The position numbers were made by a program, and so were the translations under genes. This document shows, piece by piece, positions 17,606 to 26,572 of a stretch of DNA of 35,161 bases. The DNA comes from Cereibacter johrii (GTDB taxonomy: Bacteria; Pseudomonadota; Alphaproteobacteria; Rhodobacterales; Rhodobacteraceae). Under the pieces are notes generated by a model that had not been told where the DNA came from, searched no databases, and worked only from the letters and a program-made list of their open reading frames with translations. The stretch's first letter is position 1, and the number at the start of each line of letters is the position of its first letter. The stretch spans positions 1-35,161 of the forward strand of contig NZ_MABH01000140.1 of NCBI RefSeq assembly GCF_001720585.1, read 5' to 3'.

Positions 17606-18082
17606 ATGAACCGCATCTGCCATATCGAGATCGACCAGACGAGCCCGATGCCGCCCACCGCCGAGATCGAGCAGGAGCGGCAGGTCGCGATCTTCGATCT
17701 GCTCGAGGAGAACAGCTTCGCCCTGCCCGCGCGCGAGGGGCGGGCGCCGGCCGAGGGGCCCTTCCGGCTGACGCTCGCGATCCGCGAGGGGCGGCTCGTC
17801 TTCGACATCCGGTCGGAGGAGGAGGAGAAGGTGGGCGAGTTCCATCTGAGCCTCGGCCCCTTCCGGCAGGTGGTGAAGGACTACTTCCAGATCTGCGAAA
17901 GCTACTTCGAGGCGGTCAAACGGCTGCCGCCGAGCCAGATCGAGGCCATCGACATGGCGCGCCGGGGCATCCACAATGAAGGCGCACGGGTGCTCAAGGA
18001 ACGTCTGGAGGGCAAGGCCGAAGTGGATATCGACACGGCGCGGCGCCTCTTCACCCTCATCTGCGTCCTGCACTGGGGGTGA
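17606..18082 (+). CDS. UPF0262 family protein
   Basis: 158 residues of a conserved alphaproteobacterial family with no assigned function. Characteristic runs are EIEQERQVAIFDLLEEN, FHLSLGPFRQVVKDYFQIC and DMARRGIHNEGARVLKERL. It is a soluble cytoplasmic protein by composition. It lies directly after hisD and its TGA overlaps the GTG of the phosphatase gene, so it belongs to the hisD operon. Confidence 0.88.
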   Translation: MNRICHIEIDQTSPMPPTAEIEQERQVAIFDLLEENSFALPAREGRAPAEGPFRLTLAIREGRLVFDIRSEEEEKVGEFHLSLGPFRQVVKDYFQICESYFEAVKRLPPSQIEAIDMARRGIHNEGARVLKERLEGKAEVDIDTARRLFTLICVLHWG

Positions 18083-18570
18083 CCGTGCCGCAGAAGCCGC
18101 CGTCCTCGGTGCTGTTCTGCTGCGACCACAATTCGGTCCGCTCGCCGATGGCGGAGGGGCTGATGAAGAAGCTCTACGGCCGGCAGACCTATGTGCAGTC
18201 GGCCGGCGTGAAGAACGACCGCGAGATCGACGGCTTCACCGTCGCCGTCTGTCAGGAGATCGGGGTCGAGCTGTCGCGGCACCGCGCCCGCTCCTTCGAG
18301 GAGATGATGGACTGGGGCGACGATCTGTCGGGGTTCGATCTGATCGTGGCGCTCTCGCCCGCGAGCCAGCGGATGGACCTTGAACTCACCCGTTATTATC
18401 ACCTTGATGTGGAATATTGGCCGATCATGGATCCGACGGGGCTGGGCGAGGGGCGCGAGCAGAAGCTCGCCGTCTACCGGCAGGTGCGCGACCAGATCCG
18501 CGGCCGGATGGTGGCGCGCTTCGGGACGCCGCGCGACGGGGCAGAGGAGAGGGACGATGACGGGACGTGA
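18079..18570 (+). CDS. Low-molecular-weight protein tyrosine phosphatase-like protein
   Basis: 163 residues of the LMW-PTP/arsenate-reductase fold. The signature loop CDHNSVRS near residues 15-22 keeps the C-x5-R pattern, and the catalytic Asp lies in WPIMDPTG near residue 116. It could act on phosphotyrosine or be an ArsC-type reductase; the loop sequence diverges from classical members. Two GTG starts are possible. The one at 18079 overlaps the UPF0262 stop. The one at 18085 has a better-spaced TGGGGG and would shorten the protein by two residues. It overlaps the SnoaL-like gene by 14 bp. Confidence 0.8.
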   Translation: MTVPQKPPSSVLFCCDHNSVRSPMAEGLMKKLYGRQTYVQSAGVKNDREIDGFTVAVCQEIGVELSRHRARSFEEMMDWGDDLSGFDLIVALSPASQRMDLELTRYYHLDVEYWPIMDPTGLGEGREQKLAVYRQVRDQIRGRMVARFGTPRDGAEERDDDGT

Positions 18571-18958
18571 GCTGATCGGGCGCTATTACGCGGCCTTCAA
18601 TGCGGGCGATGCGGAGGGGATGCTGGCCTGCGTCACCGACGACATCGAGCACCGGGTGAACGAGGGCGAGGTGCGCCACGGCCGGGAAAAGTTCGCGGAC
18701 TTCTGCTCGCACATGGGGGTGAGCTACCGCGAGGAGCTGCGCGACATGGTGATCTTCGTGAACGAGGACGGCACCCGGGGAGCTGCGGAATTCGTGGTGC
18801 ACGGCACTTACCTGCAGACCGACCCCGGCCTGCCCGAGGCGCAGGGCCAGACCTATGTCCTGCCCGCCGGCGCCTTCTTCGACCTGCGGGACGGCAGGAT
18901 CGCCCGCGTGACCACCTTCTACAACCTCAGCGACTGGATCCGGCAGGTCTCGGCATGA
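18557..18958 (+). CDS. SnoaL/ketosteroid-isomerase-like NTF2-fold protein
   Basis: 133 residues of the NTF2-like alpha+beta barrel family. The opening LIGRYYAAFNAGDAEGMLAC and the closing GRIARVTTFYNLSDWIRQV are typical SnoaL-like marks. Members include isomerases, cyclases and small-molecule hydrolases. The ATG has GAGAGGGA just upstream and lies within the end of the phosphatase gene. It overlaps the next gene (ATGA). With the GNAT and nitrilase genes it forms a compact three-gene unit of unknown pathway. Confidence 0.75.
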   Translation: MTGRELIGRYYAAFNAGDAEGMLACVTDDIEHRVNEGEVRHGREKFADFCSHMGVSYREELRDMVIFVNEDGTRGAAEFVVHGTYLQTDPGLPEAQGQTYVLPAGAFFDLRDGRIARVTTFYNLSDWIRQVSA

Positions 18959-19542
18959 GCCTCGAGGCGCGCGTCCTGACGGGCGCGGCGCTCGAAGCCC
19001 GGCTCGACGAGGTGGCGCGCCTGCGGATCGCGGTCTTCCGCGACTGGCCCTATCTCTACGAGGGCTCGATGGACTATGAGCGGAGCTACCTGTCCGCCTA
19101 CCGCACGAGCCCCGGCGCGATCCTCGTCGGCGCCTTCGACGGCGACCGGCTGGTGGGGGCAGCGACCGGCACGCCGATGGAGGATCATGCCGAGGATTTC
19201 GCGGCGGCCTTCGCCCGAACCGGCCTGCCGCTCGACCGGATCTTCTACTGCGCCGAGTCGGTCCTGTTGCCGGACTATCGCGGGCGGGGCATGGGGCACC
19301 GGTTCTTCGACCTGCGCGAGGCCCATGCCCGCGCGCTCGGCCGGCGCCAGTCGGCCTTCTGCTCGGTGATCCGGCCCGAGGATCATCCGCTGCGCCCCGC
19401 CGCCGCCCGCAGCAACGAGCCCTTCTGGCGCAAGCGCGGCTATGCGCCCCTGCCGGGGGTGGTGGCCGACTATGGCTGGACCGACGTGGGCGAGGTGCGC
19501 GAGACGCGCAAGCCGCTCCAGTTCTGGATCCGCGACCTGTGA
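18955..19542 (+). CDS. GNAT family N-acetyltransferase
   Basis: 195 residues. The acetyl-CoA-binding motif A is seen as CAESVLLPDYRGRGMGHRFFD (~residues 95-115, R-G-R-G-M-G loop). The N-terminal half has RLRIAVFRDWPYLYEGS. GNAT enzymes transfer acetyl groups from acetyl-CoA to amines; the acceptor is unknown. It is translationally coupled to the SnoaL-like gene (ATGA) and lies 19 bp before the nitrilase gene. Confidence 0.82.
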   Translation: MSLEARVLTGAALEARLDEVARLRIAVFRDWPYLYEGSMDYERSYLSAYRTSPGAILVGAFDGDRLVGAATGTPMEDHAEDFAAAFARTGLPLDRIFYCAESVLLPDYRGRGMGHRFFDLREAHARALGRRQSAFCSVIRPEDHPLRPAAARSNEPFWRKRGYAPLPGVVADYGWTDVGEVRETRKPLQFWIRDL

Positions 19543-19561
19543 CCTTCCCGAGGGAGCTGCC

Positions 19562-20437
19562 ATGAAGATCGCCGCCGCCGCCTATCCGCTCGACTGGTTC
19601 GACAGTTTCGCCGAGGTCGAGGCCAAGCTGACGGACTGGGTGTCCTGCGCCGCGGGGCAGGGGGCCGATCTGCTGGTCTTTCCCGAATATGGCGCGATGG
19701 AACTTGCGAGCCTCGGCGGCCGGGCCGTTGCGGCCGATCTCGAGGCGGCCCTGCACGAGGTGGCGCGGCATGGCCCGGCGGTGGAGGCGCTTCTGACCCG
19801 GCTCGCCGCGGCGGAGGGGGGACATATCCTCGGGCCTTCGGCGCCGGTGTTCGAGGGCCCGCGCCCGGTGAACCGGGCCGTCCTCCATGGGCCCGCGGGC
19901 GTGATCGGCCATCAGGACAAGCTCATCATGACGCGCTTCGAGCGCGAGATCTGGGACGTGGTGCCGGGATCGGAGGCGCGGGTCTTCGACACTGCGCTCG
20001 GACGGATCGGCATCGTGATCTGCTACGACAGCGAATTTCCCCTGCTCGCGCGGGCGATGGTCGAGAAGGGCGCCGAGATCCTGCTCGCCCCTTCCTGCAC
20101 CGACAGTCTTGCGGGCTTCACCCGGGTGCGGGTGGGGGCGATGGCCCGGGCGCTCGAGAATCAGTGCGTGGTGGTTCATGCGCCGACGGTGGGCCTTTGC
20201 GACTTCTGCCCGGCGGTCGACGAGAACGTGGGCCGCGCCGCGATCTACGGCCCGCCCGATCGCGGCTGGCCCGCTTCGGGCATCCTCGTCGAGACCGATC
20301 TCGATGTGCCGGGCTGGGCCATCGCCGAGGTCGACATGGCGGCCGTGGCCCTCGTCCGGCAGGAGGGCGGGGTCCTGAACCACGCCCACTGGCCCGAGCA
20401 GGCCCTGCGGCTGGCCGCGGGCGTGACCCTCGGATGA
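19562..20437 (+). CDS. Carbon-nitrogen hydrolase (nitrilase superfamily)
   Basis: 291 residues. The Glu-Lys-Cys triad is readable: Glu in VFPEYGAMEL, Lys in GHQDKLIMTRFE and Cys in IVICYDSEFPL. Such enzymes hydrolyse amides, nitriles or carbamoyl groups; the triad context is of the amidase type. The ATG at 19562 has GAGGGAGCTGCC upstream. It completes the SnoaL-GNAT-hydrolase cassette, which may detoxify or salvage an amide-bearing compound (inferred). Confidence 0.87.
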   Translation: MKIAAAAYPLDWFDSFAEVEAKLTDWVSCAAGQGADLLVFPEYGAMELASLGGRAVAADLEAALHEVARHGPAVEALLTRLAAAEGGHILGPSAPVFEGPRPVNRAVLHGPAGVIGHQDKLIMTRFEREIWDVVPGSEARVFDTALGRIGIVICYDSEFPLLARAMVEKGAEILLAPSCTDSLAGFTRVRVGAMARALENQCVVVHAPTVGLCDFCPAVDENVGRAAIYGPPDRGWPASGILVETDLDVPGWAIAEVDMAAVALVRQEGGVLNHAHWPEQALRLAAGVTLG

Positions 20438-20610
20438 GGGGCTCCTCCCTCCGGGGGGCCTGCTTTCGCGACACCCTCGGGCCGCGCCAGCCTGTGCCGC
20501 CTCTGTCCGGCTGGGGGTCGGGGTGTTTTTTCCCTTGAAAATTGGCGCGAAAGCGCTCATTTGACTACCGAGCCTGCGCTTGACGCGGGCCAAATCCCAT
20601 TGGAGAGACC
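20438..20610 (+). promoter_or_regulatory. Intergenic region ahead of infA
   Basis: A CCAGCC/GGCTGG stem (20487-20492 with 20509-20514) followed about 11 nt later by TTTTTT (20526-20531) may be a poor terminator for the nitrilase operon. TTGAAA at 20535-20540 with CATTTG at 20558-20563 (17 bp spacing) is a candidate infA promoter. GGAGAG lies 7 nt before the infA ATG. Confidence 0.35.
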
Positions 20611-20829
20611 ATGGCCAAGGAAGATACGCTCGAATTCCCCGGTGTCGTGAAGGAACTCCTGCCAAACGCGACATTCAGGGTCGAGCTGGATAACGGCCAT
20701 GAACTGATCGCGGTTATGGCCGGAAAGATGCGCAAGAACCGCATCCGTGTCCTCGCCGGCGACAAGGTGCAGGTCGAGATGACCCCCTACGACCTGTCGA
20801 AGGGCCGCATCAACTACCGCTTCAAGTAA
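20611..20829 (+). CDS. infA: Translation initiation factor IF-1
   Basis: 72 residues, the exact size of IF-1, a single OB-fold protein that binds the 30S A site during initiation. [40 protein letters not shown] and [13 protein letters not shown] are near-universal. The maf start codon abuts the stop. Confidence 0.98.
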   Translation: MAKEDTLEFPGVVKELLPNATFRVELDNGHELIAVMAGKMRKNRIRVLAGDKVQVEMTPYDLSKGRINYRFK

Positions 20830-21408
20830 GTGACGCTGATTCTCGGATCGGCCAGCCCGCGTCGCCGCGAACTGCTGGCCCAGCTCGGGGTGATCCCCGA
20901 CGCCATCCTGCCCCCCGACATCGACGAGGAGCCGCGCCGGGGCGAACTGCCTCGGCCCTATTGCGCCCGTCTCGCGGCCGAAAAGGCGGCGGCGGTCGCG
21001 GCGGGGCCCGAAGATGTCGTGCTTTGCGCGGACACGACGGTGGCGCTCGGCCGGCGCATTCTCGGCAAGCCTGCCGATGCGGGCGAGGCCGCCCGCTTTC
21101 TCGTGGCCCTGGGCGGCCGGCGGCATGAGGTCATCACCGCGGTGGCCGTCCGCCGTGGAGACCGGCTCTGGCAGCGCGAGGTGGTGAGTCAGGTGAAGAT
21201 GAAGCGTCTGTCGGATCTGGAACTGAACGCCTATCTCGCCAGCGGCGAGTGGGAGGGCAAGGCCGGCGGCTATGCCATCCAGGGCCTCGCCTCGGCCTTC
21301 ATCCCCTGGATCTCGGGCTCCTTCACCGGCATCGTGGGGCTGCCCCTGGCCGAGACCGCCACGCTGCTGGCGGCGGCGGGCGTTCCCCTCTACCGGGCCG
21401 CGGCATGA
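20830..21408 (+). CDS. maf: Maf family nucleotide pyrophosphatase
   Basis: 192 residues. The N-terminal motif [18 protein letters not shown], the DTT of CADTTVALG (catalytic Asp) and [17 protein letters not shown] are diagnostic. Maf proteins hydrolyse non-canonical or canonical NTPs to monophosphates (house-cleaning). It starts with GTG immediately after the infA TAA and has no obvious ribosome-binding site, so translation is probably coupled. It overlaps the RNase gene (ATGA). Confidence 0.93.
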   Translation: MTLILGSASPRRRELLAQLGVIPDAILPPDIDEEPRRGELPRPYCARLAAEKAAAVAAGPEDVVLCADTTVALGRRILGKPADAGEAARFLVALGGRRHEVITAVAVRRGDRLWQREVVSQVKMKRLSDLELNAYLASGEWEGKAGGYAIQGLASAFIPWISGSFTGIVGLPLAETATLLAAAGVPLYRAAA

Positions 21409-22445
21409 AGGGCCGCGTCATCTGTCTCGACAGCCGGGGCGGCCGCGAGGCGGCGGCGCTGATCGTCGACGGCCGCCTCGAGGACCTGCTCATCGACCCG
21501 CCCGAGGACCGTCCGGCACCCGAGGCGATCTTCCGGGCGATCGTCGACCGGGCGGTGAAGGGGCAGGGCGGTGTCTTCGTCCGCCTGCCCGAGGGCACGG
21601 GCTTCCTGCGGCAGGCCTCGGGCCTGGCCCCGGGCCAGCGTGTTCTGGTGCAGGTCTCGGGCGTGGCCGAGCCCGGCAAGGCCGTGCCCGTGACCGCGCG
21701 GCTCCTCTTCAAGAACAGGCTCTGCATCCTCACGCCGGGCGCGCCGGGGCTGAACATCTCGCGCCGCATCCGCGACGAGGCGCTGCGCGAGGAGCTGTCC
21801 GAAATCGCGTCCGAGGCGATGGCCGGCGCGGCCGAGGATCTGGGCCTCATCCTGCGGTCGGCCTGCGAGGCGGCCCCCGAGGCCGAGATCGCGGCCGAGA
21901 TCGCCGAGACGCGGGCCCTCGCCGAGGCGGTGCTGGCCGATGTCGCGGGCGAGGCCGAACTGCTGGTCGATGCCCCCGGGGCCCATCAGCTCGCCTGGCG
22001 CGACTGGTCGGATCCGTCGCCGGAGGAGATCGACGAGGCCGAGGGCGCCTTCGAGCGTCATGGCGTGGCCGAGATCTGCGAGGCGCTGCTGTCCGCGCAG
22101 GTTCCGCTCGGCGGCGGGGCGCATATGGCGGTGGAGCCGACGCGGGCGCTGGTTGCGGTCGATGTGAACACCGGCTCCGACACCTCGCCGGCCGCGGCGC
22201 TGAAGGCCAATGTCGCGGCCGCGCGCGAATTGCCGCGCCAGCTTCGGCTGCGCGGGCTGGGCGGGCAGGTGGTGATCGACTTCGCCCCCATGCCCAAGCG
22301 CGACCGTGTGGCGCTCGAGCAGGTGCTGCGCGCCGCCTTCCGCGGCGAGTCGGCCGAAACCAGCCTCGCCGGCTGGACCCCGCTCGGCCTCTACGAACTC
22401 GTGCGCAAGCGCGACCGGATCCCGCTGACGGAGCTTCTGACGTGA
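21405..22445 (+). CDS. Ribonuclease E/G family protein (short form)
   Basis: 346 residues, shorter than RNase G (~490) and much shorter than RNase E. The catalytic pair is present: [12 protein letters not shown] (metal-binding Asp and Asn) and QVVIDFAPM (second Asp). [17 protein letters not shown] and the S1-like N-terminal strand region are visible, but the Zn-link and small domains of RNase E are absent. It is probably an endoribonuclease or a minor paralogue. It is coupled to maf and yacG (ATGA and GTGA overlaps). Short forms at this locus are usual in the group, as far as I recall. Confidence 0.85.
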   Translation: MKGRVICLDSRGGREAAALIVDGRLEDLLIDPPEDRPAPEAIFRAIVDRAVKGQGGVFVRLPEGTGFLRQASGLAPGQRVLVQVSGVAEPGKAVPVTARLLFKNRLCILTPGAPGLNISRRIRDEALREELSEIASEAMAGAAEDLGLILRSACEAAPEAEIAAEIAETRALAEAVLADVAGEAELLVDAPGAHQLAWRDWSDPSPEEIDEAEGAFERHGVAEICEALLSAQVPLGGGAHMAVEPTRALVAVDVNTGSDTSPAAALKANVAAARELPRQLRLRGLGGQVVIDFAPMPKRDRVALEQVLRAAFRGESAETSLAGWTPLGLYELVRKRDRIPLTELLT

Positions 22446-22624
22446 CCTGCCCGATCTGTGGCCGCCCCGCCGAGGCGCGCTATCGCCCGTTCTGCTCGCG
22501 CCGCTGTGCCGACGTGGATCTCGGCCACTGGCTTAAGGGCAACTACCGGATCCCGGCCCTGGGGGACGAGGAGGAGACCCCGGACGACCGCCGCCCGGAC
22601 GATCCCGAAGCGCCCCGGCACTGA
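22442..22624 (+). CDS. yacG: DNA gyrase inhibitor YacG-like zinc protein
   Basis: 60 residues. Four cysteines (3, 6, 18 and 22) in CPICGRPAE...FCSRRCADVDLG form the YacG zinc knuckle, followed by LGHWLKGNYRIP and an acidic tail. YacG binds GyrB and inhibits gyrase in E. coli. The GTG start overlaps the RNase stop, so it is the last gene of the infA-maf-RNase operon. Confidence 0.9.
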   Translation: MTCPICGRPAEARYRPFCSRRCADVDLGHWLKGNYRIPALGDEEETPDDRRPDDPEAPRH

Positions 22625-22650
22625 CCTGCGAAGATTTTTCGCGGACCCTC

Positions 22651-22679
22651 TGGACAGCCTCCGCGCTTCACTTTAAAGA
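22651..22679 (+). promoter_or_regulatory. Candidate promoter of tRNA-Phe
   Basis: TGGACA (22651-22656) and TAAAGA (22674-22679) are 17 bp apart, 34 bp before the mature tRNA 5' end. This is good sigma-70-like spacing. Confidence 0.45.
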
Positions 22680-22712
22680 CCGCTCCACCAACCCGGCGCT
22701 GCCGGAAACGGT

Positions 22713-22788
22713 GCCCAGATAGCTCAGTTGGTAGAGCAGCGGATTGAAAATCCGCGTGTCGCTGGTTCGATTCCGGCTCTGGGCACCA
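22713..22788 (+). tRNA. tRNA-Phe (anticodon GAA)
   Basis: 76 nt with CCA encoded. The acceptor GCCCAGA pairs with TCTGGGC. The D arm is GCTC-AGTTGGTA-GAGC. The anticodon stem GCGGA/TCCGC holds TTGAAAA, giving anticodon GAA. The T arm is CTGG-TTCGATT-CCGG. The discriminator is A. An integrase remnant follows within 40 bp, so this 3' end was probably an integration site. Confidence 0.96.
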
Positions 22789-22824
22789 CTCTATCCCTTT
22801 GAAATTTCTTGCGTCTTGCATTGC

Positions 22825-23500
22825 TCATGCCTCGCTCTGGTAGCGGGTTTGACGGGTTCCGTCCTCGGGTTTGACAATTCGGGTTCGCCGCGCGATCTCG
22901 TCTTGCAGCTTGTCCATGGTCTTCCGGTTGCCCTCTGCAAGGTTCGCATCGCGCGAATAGTGCAGAGCCATGCTCTCGGTCTTCTGGCCCAGAAGGTCAG
23001 CGATCTGGCGTGGCGACATGCCGATTTCCCGCAGGATGGTTGCCACGGTGTGCCGCAGGCCCTTCAGCGTCAGGTCGCGCGGAATCGCGCCCTCCTCCAC
23101 CAGCGTCTCGCGGAAGCGGTGCCAGACGGTCGAGAAGCCGTCATAGGTCCACGTTTTGCCGCGGGTGTTGGCGAGGATGGTTTCGGCCCCGTGGCCCTGT
23201 GCCGCCGCAAGGATCGCAGCGACGCGCTCGTGGAGCGGGATCGGTGCCGGGTGTCCGGTCTTGCCCCGGTCGGCCCAGATCACGCCGCCCTCAATGGCGG
23301 CGCGCCGCAGGCGCAGCGCGTCGGACGGATCGAGGCCGGTGTTGGCCATAAGCGCGATGGCTGCCGCAACGTGCGGCGGCGCCGCTTCCAGCACGGTCAG
23401 CAACTCGGCCACCGTCCACGGGCGATTGGCGCGCGGTCGCGACTTGGGGCGGGGTTTGGGAATAGCGGATTCGGCATAGTTCGCCGCGATCAGCCCTTTC
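22825..23500 (-). pseudogene. Tyrosine recombinase/integrase, 5'-truncated (tRNA-Phe side)
   Basis: The catalytic domain of a phage-type integrase, about 225 residues. It retains KGLRHTVATILREIGMSP (box II Arg), LGQKTESMALHYSRDA (Tyr nucleophile) and a TGLDPSDALRLRR block. Asp at the box I position and Gln for the third His are unusual, but I recall them in a group of alphaproteobacterial integrases, so they are not proof of decay. The N-terminal arm- and core-binding domains are missing. Upstream of about 23480-23505 the frame runs antisense through a capsid-type gene, although it stays open to an ATG at 23562. The 3' end faces tRNA-Phe. Confidence 0.75.
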
Positions 23501-23785
23501 GGAACTCCTGTGCTGGCCGGGCAAGGCGTCGTAATGGGCTCGCTCTTTGGCGTGGCCGCCACCGCAGCGGCCCAAGGCGAGCCCTTCGAGGCCGCCTTGA
23601 AAGGCGTCTTCGTCTTGCCGAAGGCTGATGTGGCCGTGTCGCTGGGTGCCGCCGTTTACTGGCTTGAAGCGGTTGGCGCAGTGACCACCGAAGAGACAGG
23701 AAACCGCCTTATCGGCGCCGCCACGAACGGTGCGGACGCAGAGGCGCCGTCTGTTGCGGTACGGCTGAATGGCTTCGCCGGCTGA
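23480..23785 (+). pseudogene. Phage DUF2190-like capsid-associated protein, N-terminally truncated
   Basis: About 100 codons of plus-strand sequence resemble DUF2190 phage proteins. The visible pattern is VVMGSLFGVAATAAAQGEPF, then LKGVFVLPKADVAVSLGAAV, then YW, TTEETGNRLIGAATNGADAE and SVAVRLNG at the C-terminus. The first ~15-20 residues of the family are missing because a stop lies at 23477-23479, where integrase homology on the other strand begins. A GTG at 23510 could start translation, but no good ribosome-binding site is present. It is a head-gene remnant brought next to the integrase by a deletion. Confidence 0.6.
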
Positions 23786-23801
23786 GTCCTCTGAGCATCC
23801 T

Positions 23802-23824
23802 GAGGCGCGCATCCGGCGCGCCTC
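23802..23824. terminator. Hairpin between capsid and terminase remnants
   Basis: GAGGCGCGC (23802-23810) pairs perfectly with GCGCGCCTC (23816-23824) around 5 nt. It lies 17 bp after the DUF2190 stop, between convergent remnants. It is terminator-like but lacks a T-tract. Confidence 0.45.
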
Positions 23825-24074
23825 GGCATCCGTGCCGGGCGTGGTCCGGTTTCACGTCGCCTACGGTCGAGGCAGAGATCTGCGTCAGGACCTGTTCTGC
23901 CAGAACCTCCAGCTCGGGCGGCACGACGAGGTCCCATGCGCCCCAGATCACGCGATGCCCCAAGACGAAGGCGAGGCCCGATTCTGCCCAGCCGACGAAG
24001 GTCACCTCGATCCGGTCGTGCTGCACGTCGCAGCCCGCCGTCAAGGCCAGCCCCTCGGCCGGGACTGCCGACAA
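23825..24074 (-). pseudogene. Terminase large subunit (GpA-type) fragment
   Basis: A minus-strand frame contains ALTAGCDVQHDRIEVTFVGW followed by AESGLAFVLGHRVIWGAWD. This matches the strand just before the nuclease domain of GpA-type large terminases, where the first Asp is a nuclease metal ligand. Only about 40 residues clearly match the family; the following LVVPPELEVLAEQVLTQISA is not obviously terminase. The full gene would need over 500 residues, so this is a relic. Confidence 0.6.
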
Positions 24075-24196
24075 GCGTCACGGCCTGCCGCAGTCGGGAA
24101 GGCACGGCGAGGATGCGCGAGCGGGCCTTTCGCAGCGTGTCAGCCCACCCATTCGGCGGCGCGGATCTTGTCTTCGAGGGTCGGTTCGTCGGTCAT
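24075..24196 (-). pseudogene. Phage small-terminase (Nu1-like) fragment with 4-bp duplication
   Basis: An ATG at 24196 with an upstream AAAGGACAG opens MTDEPTLEDKIRAAEW, then hits TGA at 24142-24140 after 18 codons. Removing one copy of a tandem TGGG (minus-strand GAATGGGTGGGCTGACACG) restores the frame, giving EWADTLRKARSRILAVPSRL. That resembles the C-terminal block of Nu1-type small terminase subunits. The normal N-terminal DNA-binding part is absent, so this is a doubly damaged remnant. Confidence 0.45.
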
Positions 24197-24298
24197 GGTC
24201 TGTCCTTTCGGGGTTATCCGGTTTGCAGCGCACGAGCGGACAGGACGCGGAGAGGCCGCCTGCCTAAAAGAGTCGGTTCAAGCCTGCTTCCCGACCTG

Positions 24299-26572
24299 TC
24301 AGGGCCGCGTCGGACCGGTTCGCGCGGGCGCGGTCTTCCGGAACACGAATTCGGGCAGGATCGTCTCCCACTCATCGCGTTTGAGGTAGCTCTGGAAACG
24401 CTCCTCATTGTCCGACCTGCGCCAGCGCACGATGGCGCCCACCTTGCCCGACACGAGGTCGGCCCCCTCGGGTGGCGCCCAGCCACCGGCCATGCGCCCG
24501 AGGACACGGCGGGGCCGGTCGAGGATCAGCCATTTCCCCTCGCGCAGCTCCATCGTCACGGGATCATCGACCTGTGCCGCGGCGATGGCGGCCAAGGTGG
24601 GGCTCGTCTCCGGCAGCCGGCCGGCATAGGACAGATCGACCACGCCCATGTCGGGAACCTGATAGTGATCCGGTTGCGGCAGATCGAGCCTGCGGGGCAT
24701 CTCGACCCTGCGCAGCATCTCGCAGTCGCTGTCGGCTTCGACGAAGGGATGGAGCCCGTGGGTGACCACCGCGAGGCTGCGGCGCGCGCGGGTCATGGCG
24801 ACGTAGAACAGGCGGCGGGGCGCCTCGCCGTCCTCGCCCTGCGACAGCGTCTTCCAGCCGCCGTTCAGGATCACCACATGGTCGAACTCCAGCCCCTTCG
24901 AGCGGTGCGCGGTCAGCAGCAGGAGCCCCCTCTGGGCGCTGCGGATATCCTGCGCCCATTCGGCGAGCCATTCGATCGTGTCGGGAACCGGCATCGTCTT
25001 CCGGCCCAGCTCGCGCGCGAGATCCGCGATGCCTTCGGCGATGAGATCGATCCAGCGGTTCGACCGCTGTTCGTTGAGCAGCTCGAGCATGTCGGGAATG
25101 GTGAGCATCGCCGCCGGGCGCCGGTTCAGGCCCGCCACGAAGCGCTGCATCTCGCGCAGGCGCCAGATGCTGGGCAGCTTCTCGTTCGCCATCTCGACCG
25201 GCAGGCCGAGCTTCTCGGCATAGGCCCGCACCGGGCCGAGCCTGCGCCAGTCGCGCGAGATGATCGCGCAGCGCGCCCAGGAGAAGTCTGGATCGAGCCG
25301 CGCGATCCGCACCAGTTCCTCGACCGCCGCCACCGCCTGCGCCGTGTCATCGGCCGCGACATCCAGAAACTGCACCCGTCCCTGACCGACCGGATCGTGG
25401 CGCGCCATCACGCCGCCCCCCGGATCGAGGCTGCGCATCTTGTCCACCGTGATCGGATGGTGGGCCTTCATCCGCCCCCGGGCCGGTTCGATGACCTGGT
25501 TCGCCGCCTCCACGATATGGCGGGTCGAACGGTAATTCTCGGTCAGGAACTTGGGCCTCGCGCGGTAATCCTCTTCGAAGCGGCGGATGTAGGAGACCGA
25601 GGCGCCATTGAAGGCGTAGATGTTCTGATCGTCATCCCCCACCGCAAAGAGGCTCAGCCTCTGGTCGGGATCCTCGAGCGAGCGCCCCGCCACGGCCGCG
25701 ATGAGATCGTATTCCTCGCGACCGATGTCCTGATATTCGTCGACGAGGATCCAGCGGTAACCCTGAATAAGAGCCTCGCGCTGGGCCTCGGCCTCGGTGC
25801 GGCTCAACCCCTCGCCGGTGATCTGGCGCACCGCCTCGCGCAGCACGTCCTGAAAGTCGCACTTCTCGGCGGTTCCGCCGGTGAAACTCGCCCCCACCAG
25901 CCGCATCGCGAGCGCGTGACAGGTCGAGACGGTGACGCGCGCGGCATCCTCGCCGACCAGATGGCGCAGCCGGGCCCGGATTTCGGCGGCGGCATGGCGG
26001 TTGTAGCTGAGGACGAGGATGCCGCTCGGGTCTTCCCGCTTCACCCGCAGCAGATAGGCGATGCGATGGACCAGCACCCGCGTCTTGCCCGAGCCGGGAC
26101 CGGCCAGAACCAGCACGTTCGTCTCCTCGCGCTCGTCGGCGACGATCTCCTGCTGCACCGGGTTGCCCAGATCCTCGACGATCTGCTTCCATGCCTTGCC
26201 CGTGGTCTGGCGACGGATCTCGGCGCCGCGGCCGGGCATCCAGCGGCGCAGGAAGCTCTCCTGATCCAGCGCGAAATAATCTTCCGAGAGGCGCACGGCC
26301 TCTTCGATCCGCTCCAGCCCCTTCTCGGCATAGGCGGCCATCACATGGGTCTGAAGGGTCTGCTCGCGGTAATGGTCCTCCAGCGGCAGGAAGTCCTTCT
26401 TGGTGAAGCCCGCATGTCCCGGCTTGAGGTGGATGGTCATGGCCGAGCGGAACACCGTCAGGCCCTTGCCCAGCGTCATCACCTGCTGCTCGTGCAGCCA
26501 CAGGAGCGCGCGCTCCATCAGCTTCGTCATGTCCTTCACGCCGGCCGCCGCGATCAGCGCAGGCGAAGGCAT
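24299..26572 (-). pseudogene. C-terminal part of a RecQ/UvrD-type helicase, 5'-truncated
   Basis: About 757 codons of open frame. It contains a complete UvrD-like SF1 helicase module: LVLAGPGSGKTRVLVHRIAY (Walker A), LVDEYQDIGREEYDLI (Walker B), AVGDDDQNIYAFNGA, ENYRSTRHIVEAANQVI, LLLLTAHRSKGLEFDHVV and LFYVAMTRARRSLAVV. The preceding LMERALLWLHEQQVMTLGKG matches the tail of the RecQ part in very large (~1600-1800 aa) RecQ-plus-UvrD proteins as I recall them. That RecQ half is missing. At ~26566-26575 the sequence switches to a phage portal gene in another frame. The ATG at 26572 arises at the junction, so a stand-alone helicase fragment might still be made. Confidence 0.7.

Noticed and set aside
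22543-22821. A minus-strand short protein covering tRNA-Phe
   Set aside because: It contains the translated tRNA (PEPESNQRHADFQSAALPTELS), another typical artefact.
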